The notes beneath the pieces are model-generated. The model searched no databases. It was not told the DNA's origin and saw only the letters and a list, made by a program, of their open reading frames with translations. A DNA stretch of 5,544 bases from Natrialbaceae archaeon B1-Br10_E2g27 (GTDB lineage Archaea; Halobacteriota; Halobacteria; Halobacteriales; Natrialbaceae): contig LKMM01000178.1 in assembly GCA_001563885.1 (NCBI GenBank), positions 1 through 5,544 of the forward strand. The letters run 5' to 3'. Every line of letters begins with the position of its first letter. Position 1 is the stretch's first letter. Both the position numbers and the translations under genes were made by a program. This document shows positions 1-5,206 of this stretch, in pieces.

Positions 1-1263
1 GACGAACGCGAGTCCGTCGACGAGCGCATGAACGAAATCTCAGGCGAGATCGACGAAAAGACTGCAGCGATCGACGCTATCCAGGCCGATATCGACGATC
101 TCGAGGCCGAGCTCGCGGATTCGAAGATTCCTGAACTCACCGCCGAAATCGAGACGCTCGAGGCCGAAATCGAGGAACGCGAGGATCGGATCGACGAGGT
201 CGATGCCAGACTGAACGAACTCGGCTTAGAGAAAGAGTACGCAGCCGATGCGGTCGACGACCTCCACGACGATATCGAGGCCGCCCAGAACCGAAAAGCC
301 GAACACGAAGAACGCATTGGGGAGTGTGAGGCGGCGATCGAGGACAACCGGGAAGACCTCGAGGCCAAACGCGAGGCCGTCGCCGATCTAGAAGAAGAGC
401 TAACGGAGCTCAAAGAGGCCAGAAGCGACCTCAAAGACGACCTCGCGGAGGCCCGGACGGCCCGCGATCAACAGCAAGATCGAGTCAACGCCACAGAGAG
501 CACACTCGAGGGCGTCCGCGAACGCATCTCGGATCTCGAGTGGGAGATCGACTCACTCGAAGCCGAAGTCGGCGCGTACGATCCCGAAGCCGTCCCCGAC
601 CACGACACTGTCCTCGAGATGATCGAGCTGCTGACAGCTGATATGGAAGCGATGGAGCCGGTCAATATGCTCGCCATCGACGAGTACGACGAGGTTCAAG
701 AGGATCTCGAGGAACTCGAAGACGGAAAGGCAACGTTAGTCGAGGAAGCTGAGGGGATTCGCGATCGGATCGACCAGTACGAAGCCCAGAAAAAAGAGAC
801 CTTTATCGAAGCGTACGAAGCGATCTCCGAACACTTCACCGAGATTTTCGAGAAACTTTCTGAGGGGACCGGGACGCTCCATCTCGAAGACGAAGACGAT
901 CCGTTCGAGGGTGGGCTGACGATGAAAGCCCAGCCGGGGGATAAGCCGATTCAGCGTCTGGATGCGATGTCCGGCGGGGAGAAATCGCTGACTGCGCTTG
1001 CGTTTATTTTCGCCATCCAGCGACACAACCCTGCGCCTTTCTATGCACTCGATGAGGTCGATGCGTTCCTCGATGCGGTCAACGCCGAACGGATCGGCCA
1101 GATGGTCGAAGAACTCGCCGACCGCGCCCAGTTTGTCGTCGTCTCCCATCGGTCTGCGATGCTAGACCGCTCCCAGCGAGCCATCGGCGTCACGATGCAA
1201 CAGGACAACATAAGCGCCGTCACCGGCATCGACCTCAAAAACGGGGTGCCCGCCGATGACTGA
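1..1263 (+). CDS. smc: Chromosome segregation protein SMC, C-terminal part (5' end outside window)
   Basis: Reading frame 1 is open from the first base, so this is the 3' part of a longer gene; 420 residues are visible and the hinge and N-terminal head lie to the left. Fragment residues 1 to about 190 are Glu/Asp/Lys/Arg-rich with regular Leu/Ile spacing, which fits the returning arm of the antiparallel coiled coil. The conserved PVNMLAIDEY segment (residues 220-229) leads back toward the head. The C-terminal ABC half-head follows: signature MSGGEKS (323-329, bases 967-987), Walker B PFYALDEVDAFLD with Asp351 and catalytic Glu352, D-loop LDAVN, and switch His383 in VVSHR. In known SMC proteins this half-head pairs with the N-terminal Walker A half, hydrolyses ATP and drives DNA loop formation in chromosome compaction. 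All ATPase residues expected in this half are intact. The stop overlaps the start of scpA, whose product is SMC's partner. Identification is close to certain. Confidence 0.97.
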   Translation, partial: DERESVDERMNEISGEIDEKTAAIDAIQADIDDLEAELADSKIPELTAEIETLEAEIEEREDRIDEVDARLNELGLEKEYAADAVDDLHDDIEAAQNRKAEHEERIGECEAAIEDNREDLEAKREAVADLEEELTELKEARSDLKDDLAEARTARDQQQDRVNATESTLEGVRERISDLEWEIDSLEAEVGAYDPEAVPDHDTVLEMIELLTADMEAMEPVNMLAIDEYDEVQEDLEELEDGKATLVEEAEGIRDRIDQYEAQKKETFIEAYEAISEHFTEIFEKLSEGTGTLHLEDEDDPFEGGLTMKAQPGDKPIQRLDAMSGGEKSLTALAFIFAIQRHNPAPFYALDEVDAFLDAVNAERIGQMVEELADRAQFVVVSHRSAMLDRSQRAIGVTMQQDNISAVTGIDLKNGVPADD

Positions 1264-2281
1264 CGAACCCGGGGGATCTGAGCGTTCGAGCGATGAGCGC
1301 GGTGGCCCAAAAGACGATATCCCGCTCGATATTGCAGGCCACGAGGAACGCGACCGGCCAGGAGAGTCAAGCAAAGACAGCGCCGAAATCGAGAGTCGAG
1401 ATGGGACGACACTCGAGTTTTCGGAATCCAAGCTGACGGGTGAGTCGAATACGGATACAGACGAGACAGAAGACGACGAAGAGAACGTCGAACCTGTCGA
1501 GTTGCTCGTCCAACTCGCCAAAGACGGCGAGATCGACCCCTGGGATATCGACATCGTCCGGGTGACCGATACGTTCCTCGAGGCACTCGACGAACGGGAT
1601 TTGCGAACTTCCGGCCGGGCGCTTTTCTATGCGAGTGTCCTCTTGCGGATGAAAAGCGACGAACTGTTCGCCTCTGACGAACCTGAGGAAGACGAACTGC
1701 CACCGTGGGAAGCACCGTTCGCCGACGAGGGACCGACGGACACAGTCGAGGACCACCCGCCCGGATTCGACCCCATCGAGAGCCTCGAGGCGGAGATGGA
1801 CCGTCGCCTCGAGCGTAAACACGCCCGCGGAAAACCCGAAACACTCGACGAACTCGTCCGCGAGTTGCGCTCTGCCGAACGGGGAGGCTGGTGGAAAGAG
1901 TCCCGGACCTACGATACGAGTGATTCCCCACAGGGGTATGGGCGTGGCCTTCAGGAACTGCAGTATCACGCTGGTGATGACTTCCGGGTCGATGACGAAC
2001 CCACGAGCAACGACGTCACGCATACGACCCACGAGGAAGACATCGAGACGGTCATCGACGATGTCGAAACCGTTCTCGAGGACCACTACGCCAACGGGCG
2101 CGAGGAAGTGCTCTATGCCGAAATCGACGAAGTCGGTGGCTCGCGCGTGATGACCTACCTCGCGTTGCTCTTTCTGTCCCACCGTGGGCAGGTGACCCTC
2201 GAGCAAGACGAACTGTTCGGGGATCTCTGGATTCAGCGGGTCACACTCGAGGCCGAGCCAGAAGAAGCGCTCGCCGATTGA
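1256..2281 (+). CDS. scpA: Segregation and condensation protein A (kleisin subunit ScpA)
   Basis: 341 residues. ScpA is the kleisin that bridges the two heads of an SMC dimer. Residues 1-79 are a polar, acidic, probably disordered extension. The kleisin N-terminal domain starts at about 80 with PVELLVQLAKDGEIDPWDID (80-99), followed by a helical stretch containing SGRALFYASVLLRMKSDEL (119-137), as in typical ScpA. A charged acidic linker spans about 138-265. A C-terminal winged-helix-like segment follows (about 265-330: EEVLYAEIDEVGG, VMTYLALLFLSHRGQV, LFGDLWIQR), expected to bind the SMC head. The ATG at 1256 lies in ATGACTGA and shares bases with the smc stop, so translation is probably coupled and no separate promoter is needed. 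The start could lie further in, because the first 79 residues are low complexity, but the overlap favours this one. No ScpB gene is visible in the window. Confidence 0.95.
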   Translation: MTDEPGGSERSSDERGGPKDDIPLDIAGHEERDRPGESSKDSAEIESRDGTTLEFSESKLTGESNTDTDETEDDEENVEPVELLVQLAKDGEIDPWDIDIVRVTDTFLEALDERDLRTSGRALFYASVLLRMKSDELFASDEPEEDELPPWEAPFADEGPTDTVEDHPPGFDPIESLEAEMDRRLERKHARGKPETLDELVRELRSAERGGWWKESRTYDTSDSPQGYGRGLQELQYHAGDDFRVDDEPTSNDVTHTTHEEDIETVIDDVETVLEDHYANGREEVLYAEIDEVGGSRVMTYLALLFLSHRGQVTLEQDELFGDLWIQRVTLEAEPEEALAD

Positions 2282-2284
2282 TCT

Positions 2285-3283
2285 CTAGGGCTCGAAGTGT
2301 TCGCGGTGGACGACGGTTTCTTCGCCGTCGTTGATTGCGGTGACGACGACCTGATCGCCCTCTGGGTGCAGTGAGATCGTTACCCAACTGTTCGACCAGC
2401 CGCCGGGCTCGCCGTCCGGGTCGTACAGTTCCGACTCGCCGCCCTCGATCGTCGACTCGACGCGAACGGCGTCGGCTTCGATACCTGGTTCGTCGGTAAA
2501 CTCGACCTGTGCCCACTCGAGGTCGTCTCCGAACTCGCCGTCGCCGGTGTCCTGGTCGTACTCCCAGTCGATTTCGGCGACGACATCCTGATCCTCGTCG
2601 ATGAGCTCTTCCTCGAAGACCTCTTCGGGGTCGTCGGGGATCTCTCGTTCCTCGCTCATCACCAACAGACGCCAGTCGTCGTCTTCGGTCGCCAGTGCCC
2701 AGACACCCCGTTCGGTGAGTGTGTCATCGTCCGTGGCATCGACGACCTCGACGATCGCAAGCTCTTCACCCTCGAGTTCGGCCTCGAGGTCGACATCCCC
2801 GAACCAGAACTCCGCGCCCTCGAGGTCGAGTACGTCTTCGATCGACGCCTCGTCCGTTCGCAGGTCGATCTCGAGGTCCGCTATGTCGACGTCTTCGGCG
2901 TCGTCGCCACCCTGGAACTCCCAGCCGTCTTCTTCCCAGGCAGCCGGGTCGAGAGGATTGAGGCTGTGAGAGTACTCCGATAGGGCCTCTACGTCGCCAT
3001 CGCTTGCCGCCTCGAGGTAGGCTGTGACCAGTGCGACCGGATCGTCGCTGGGGTCGTCGGTTTGTACTGGGTCGGCATCGTCGGCGCTATCATCGGCGTC
3101 AGCGTCGTCGCTGTCTTCAGCATCGTCACCGCTGTTGTCGTCTTCGGCGGTGTCGTCGAGACAGCCGGCGATTGCAAGCGAGGCGGCCACTGCGCTGGCG
3201 GAGAGAACGCGTCGTCTGCCGAGTGTTGAGTCGGGCGATTGTGTGTCGGTTGGCCTGGAGGACCATCTCGGACGGTTCGACAT
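2285..3283 (-). CDS. Tat-exported acidic lipoprotein with NTF2-like and Ig-like regions, function unknown
   Basis: 332 residues. The N-terminus has a twin-arginine signal (GRRRVLS, 22-28), a hydrophobic stretch (29-40) and a lipobox ending AIAGC with Cys41. This predicts Tat export and lipid anchoring on the outer face of the membrane, the usual haloarchaeal route. Residues 42-81 form an Asp-rich tether, about half acidic. Residues 82-215 begin DPVALVTAYLEAASDGDVEALSEY, a pattern seen at the start of NTF2-like (SnoaL/DUF4878-type) lipoprotein domains; strands follow, including WRLLVMSEE. Residues 233-332 look like a beta-sandwich ending VVVTAINDGEETVVHREHFE, similar to the tails of haloarchaeal pilin-like or Ig-like surface domains. 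Both domain calls are inferences from pattern, and no catalytic residues are recognised. The gene converges on scpA with 3 bases between stops and diverges from the MATE gene. A substrate-binding or surface-scaffold role is possible but unproven. Confidence 0.82.
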   Translation of the reverse strand: MSNRPRWSSRPTDTQSPDSTLGRRRVLSASAVAASLAIAGCLDDTAEDDNSGDDAEDSDDADADDSADDADPVQTDDPSDDPVALVTAYLEAASDGDVEALSEYSHSLNPLDPAAWEEDGWEFQGGDDAEDVDIADLEIDLRTDEASIEDVLDLEGAEFWFGDVDLEAELEGEELAIVEVVDATDDDTLTERGVWALATEDDDWRLLVMSEEREIPDDPEEVFEEELIDEDQDVVAEIDWEYDQDTGDGEFGDDLEWAQVEFTDEPGIEADAVRVESTIEGGESELYDPDGEPGGWSNSWVTISLHPEGDQVVVTAINDGEETVVHREHFEP

Positions 3284-3305
3284 AGATACAGATCAACTGG
3301 CCAGC

Positions 3306-3314
3306 GTATTCATT
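3306..3314 (-). promoter_or_regulatory. Possible TATA element of the lipoprotein gene
   Basis: Read on the minus strand, this is AATGAATAC, centred about 27 bases before the ATG at 3283-3281. That is where the archaeal TATA box sits if transcription starts at or next to the start codon (a leaderless mRNA, common in haloarchaea). No purine-rich ribosome binding site is seen before this ATG, which fits. The match to a TATA consensus is weak. Confidence 0.3.
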
Positions 3315-3362
3315 GCTGTGGTGAGTTTCTGGTGTCGTCAAAACGGGCGACCTCGTGTGTGT

Positions 3363-3379
3363 TGAGATACCATATCTCA
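3363..3379. promoter_or_regulatory. 17-base palindrome in the divergent promoter region, candidate operator
   Basis: The sequence is TGAGATA, spacer CCA, TATCTCA: two perfect 7-base inverted arms. It lies in the 132-base gap between the minus-strand lipoprotein gene and the plus-strand MATE gene, ending 36 bases before the MATE ATG. The arms are AT-rich and could contain the MATE promoter's TATA element, so a dimeric regulator bound here would block TATA-binding protein. That role is inference from position and symmetry. Confidence 0.4.
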
Positions 3380-3415
3380 CGAGCGATCAAGTAGTGCCAG
3401 CCACTCGGTAGGGGT

Positions 3416-4849
3416 ATGCCCTCCGGTGTGGAGTCGGCTGACAGTGACCTCACTGATGGGTCGCTTCTTCGGCCGATGTTCATGCTGGCGTGGCCGCTCG
3501 TGGTCATCCAGCTGTTGCAGGTCGCCTACAACGTCGGCGACACCTTCTGGCTCGGTGCGCTCTCGCCCGATGCCGTCGGTGCGGTAAGTCTCGCCTTTCC
3601 CTTGCTGTTTTTGCTGATCGCCGTCGGAGCCGGTTTTACCACTGCGGGAGCAATTCTGATCGCCCAGCATACGGGTGCCGGGAGCGGCGACGGTGGCCTG
3701 ATCGCCGGGCAGACGCTGTCGATCATCTCGGTGATTGCCGTCACATTGGGTGTTGTCGGCTATGTTGTGACCGACCCGATGCTTGCGCTCTTGCCGAGTG
3801 ACCCCGCGACCCAGGAGGCGATTATCCCACTTGCAGCCGACTATCTTCGGATCTTCTTTTTGGGGTTGCCCTTCGTTTTCGGGTTCTACGTCTTCGTCGC
3901 ACTCATGCGCGGCTACGGCAGCACCCGCGCCCCGATGTTCGTGATGTTCGTAAGCGTCATCATCAACCTCGTTATCGACCCGCTGTTTATTTTCGGCGTC
4001 GGCCCATTCCCGCGCCTCGAGGTCGCTGGCGCAGCCGTGGCGACTGTCATCTCCCGGGGCGTGGCGACGGCCATCGCCTTCTACCTGCTCTATTACACCC
4101 AGGTGGGGCCGACGATCGAACTCGAGCACCTCCGCCCTCGCTGGGAGTACGTCACCGAGATCGTTCGCCTGGGGACGCCAACGGCCTTAGAGCAGTCGAT
4201 GACGGCGCTTGCACTGGTGGCGATGACGGCCATCGTCGTCACCTTCCCGCCGGCGGTCGTCGCGGCCTACGGGCTTGGCAACCGACTGATTTCGCTCGTA
4301 TTCCTGCCGGCGCTGGGGATGGGCCAGGCGATGGATGCGATCGTTGGGCAGAATCTCGGTGCCGAAAAGCCCGATCGGGCGGAACGAGGAACGTGGATAG
4401 CAAGTGGCGTCATCGGGGCGATCATGCTCGTCGCGGGCGTCGTTGCCTTCCTCGTCCCTGAGCCGTTCGTCTCGGTGTTTCTGATGGCCGATGCGCCCGG
4501 CCGCGCAGAGACGATGGCGTATGGGGTGACCTACCTCCAGTTCGCTGCCGTCGCGTTCGTCTTCATGGGTGTGATGCAGGTCGTCCTCGGGGCGTTCCGC
4601 GGAGCCGGCAACACGAAAACGGCACTCGCGTTCGCCGTCTTCGGCCTCTGGCTCGTTCGGCTTCCCACAGCGTACATCCTGATTTTCGTCCTCGAGTGGG
4701 GGACGGTCGGTATCTGGACGGCGGTCGTCCTCGGTGATGTCGTCGGGGCACTCGCTGCCGTCGCGTGGTTCACCCGCGGCACGTGGAAGAAGTCGATCGT
4801 CGAGAGCGAAGCGTCCCCCACGGAGGGCGACGAGGTGCTCGCCGAATAA
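3416..4849 (+). CDS. MATE-family multidrug/cation antiporter
   Basis: 477 residues with about 12 hydrophobic segments, matching the length and topology of MATE transporters. These export drugs or other organic cations in exchange for Na+ or H+. After a short polar N-terminus (DLTDGSLLRP, 11-20), the first helix carries AWPLVVIQLLQVAYNVGDTF (25-44), then WLG. Further family-like segments are VGAVSLAFPL (54-63), GAGFTTAGAILIAQHTGAG (71-89), INLVIDPLFIFG (183-194), GTPTALEQ (253-260) and GMGQAMDAIVGQNLGAEKP (301-319). The expected internal duplication shows in RGYGSTRAP (165-173) and RGAGNTKTA (395-403), the matching loops of the two six-helix halves. The acidic C-terminal tail should be cytoplasmic. 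The ATG at 3416 has only a close GGGG run (3411-3414) before it. It gives a normal MATE N-terminus, whereas the next ATGs (3478, 3482) would cut into the first helix. Substrate cannot be told from sequence. Confidence 0.95.
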   Translation: MPSGVESADSDLTDGSLLRPMFMLAWPLVVIQLLQVAYNVGDTFWLGALSPDAVGAVSLAFPLLFLLIAVGAGFTTAGAILIAQHTGAGSGDGGLIAGQTLSIISVIAVTLGVVGYVVTDPMLALLPSDPATQEAIIPLAADYLRIFFLGLPFVFGFYVFVALMRGYGSTRAPMFVMFVSVIINLVIDPLFIFGVGPFPRLEVAGAAVATVISRGVATAIAFYLLYYTQVGPTIELEHLRPRWEYVTEIVRLGTPTALEQSMTALALVAMTAIVVTFPPAVVAAYGLGNRLISLVFLPALGMGQAMDAIVGQNLGAEKPDRAERGTWIASGVIGAIMLVAGVVAFLVPEPFVSVFLMADAPGRAETMAYGVTYLQFAAVAFVFMGVMQVVLGAFRGAGNTKTALAFAVFGLWLVRLPTAYILIFVLEWGTVGIWTAVVLGDVVGALAAVAWFTRGTWKKSIVESEASPTEGDEVLAE

Positions 4850-4907
4850 TGGGGACGCTGATGGATGTCTCTCCTATCGGTGTTGATTGGTTTGTCGGTC
4901 GTAGCTC

Positions 4908-4977
4908 GTAGCTTGACGTGTAGTTTGTCAAACTCGGAGTTTGTAGCTTGACCTGAGGCTTATCAAACGCTGTCTTG
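4908..4977. repeat. Two-unit 35-base imperfect tandem repeat
   Basis: Unit 1 (4908-4942) and unit 2 (4943-4977) both start with GTAGCTTGAC and both carry TCAAAC at the same offset (4928-4933 and 4963-4968), with divergent bases between. Within each unit TTGA and TCAA form an inverted pair separated by 11 bases (4913-4931 and 4948-4966), so each unit could be a two-fold-symmetric binding site. A further partial GTAGCTC stands immediately before unit 1 (4901-4907). There is no CRISPR-like regularity beyond two units. Confidence 0.6.
4922..4943. repeat. Nested palindromes with three alternating 6-base arms
   Basis: AGTTTG (4922-4927), then T, then its perfect complement CAAACT (4929-4934), then CGG, then AGTTTG again (4938-4943). 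The middle arm can pair with either flank, giving two mutually exclusive structures. The left pair has a 1-base spacer, so it suits a DNA operator better than an RNA hairpin. The right pair has a 3-base loop and could form a hairpin in RNA. The site spans the end of unit 1 of the tandem repeat. Confidence 0.5.
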
Positions 4978-5037
4978 CTATCGTGGACACACGGAGAAAC
5001 CACGTCCTCCCCAGCCGATTGCGATCCTCGCTCCCTC

Positions 5038-5053
5038 GCGGCGCATGCGCCGC
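5038..5053. repeat. Perfect 16-base palindrome
   Basis: GCGGCGCATGCGCCGC is identical to its own reverse complement, centred between 5045 and 5046. It could extrude as a cruciform or serve as a symmetric protein-binding site. It lies inside the GC-rich repeat-like block, and its arms do not extend further. Confidence 0.7.
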
Positions 5054-5090
5054 CGTCGGTCGCTGCGGTTCTCATCCCTCGCACGGCGTC

Positions 5091-5124
5091 GTCGGTCGCC
5101 CTCACTGGGGTTCGGGCGACCGAC
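5091..5124. repeat. Perfect 11-bp stem-loop
   Basis: Arm GTCGGTCGCCC (5091-5101) and its exact reverse complement GGGCGACCGAC (5114-5124) are separated by a 12-base loop. It is the longest perfect inverted repeat I found in the window. No T-run follows on the plus strand, so it is not a classical intrinsic terminator there. It may be part of a repeat element. Confidence 0.6.
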
Positions 5125-5173
5125 AGCGCGCGCCATCCGCAGGCTGGGTGGTCACTCGGGGTGTGGTCGGTCA

Positions 5174-5180
5174 CTTAATT
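5174..5180 (+). promoter_or_regulatory. TATA-like promoter element of the metal ATPase gene
   Basis: CTTAATT is the only AT-rich spot in a GC-rich neighbourhood and is centred about 30 bases before the GTG at 5207. An archaeal TATA box lies about 26-27 bases before the transcription start, so transcription would begin within a few bases of the start codon, giving a leaderless message. No ribosome binding site precedes the GTG, which agrees. GGTCACT occurs twice just upstream, the second copy running into this element. Confidence 0.5.
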
Positions 5181-5206
5181 GTCCTCGAGCGCGCATCTGT
5201 TGTGTA

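Larger units (their letters stand above)
4982..5124. repeat. GC-rich non-coding repeat-like block, possibly a dispersed haloarchaeal element
   Basis: This block has a strong change in composition from the bases before it and concentrated internal symmetry. It contains short inverted arms CGTGG/CCACG (4982-4986, 5000-5004), a perfect 16-base palindrome at 5038-5053, the 10-mer CGTCGGTCGC twice (5054-5063, 5090-5099), and an 11-bp hairpin at 5091-5124. The wording ACCACGTCCTCCCCAGCCGA (4999-5018) resembles a non-coding repeat I associate with haloarchaeal genomes; that is recollection, not a search. The boundaries are approximate and no target-site duplication was found. Confidence 0.4.
4850..5206. 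other. 357-base intergenic region without a credible gene
   Basis: No reading frame here has haloarchaeal protein character; open frames on both strands are Arg/Ser/Pro-rich and follow repeat structure. The left third (4850-4981) is lower in GC and holds a two-unit tandem repeat with palindromes. The middle (about 4982-5124) is very GC-rich with several inverted and direct repeats. The right end carries a duplicated GGTCACT (5150-5156, 5169-5175) and a TATA-like element just before the ATPase gene. No tRNA or other structured RNA was recognised. Confidence 0.75.

Noticed and set aside
1041..1931. 296-residue open frame on the minus strand
   Set aside because: It lies antisense to the smc end and scpA, is Arg/Ser-rich with no recognisable domain, and has the opposite of haloarchaeal acidic composition. 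It is a by-product of high GC.
1367..2206. 279-residue open frame antisense to scpA
   Set aside because: It is rich in Phe/Val/Gly from complemented Glu/Asp codons, shows no family motifs, and is fully covered by a well-supported gene.
3377..4129. 250-residue open frame antisense to the MATE gene
   Set aside because: It has no domain, the sense frame has clear transmembrane helices and MATE motifs, and the antisense product is a His/Asp/Arg-rich mixture typical of complemented hydrophobic codons.
4881..4896. T-rich stretch after the MATE stop as an archaeal terminator
   Set aside because: About half the bases are T but no run exceeds three, so termination here cannot be supported.
4908..4977. 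Possible CRISPR array
   Set aside because: Only two diverged units with no spacer-like unique segments of constant length between identical repeats, and no cas genes nearby.
5091..5124. Intrinsic terminator
   Set aside because: The stem is strong but no T-run follows it on the plus strand, and archaeal termination does not depend on such hairpins.
4770..5174. 134-residue minus-strand frame across the MATE end and the intergenic region
   Set aside because: Its sequence follows the repeat block, has no domain, and runs antisense into the MATE gene. It resembles spurious frames derived from non-coding repeats.
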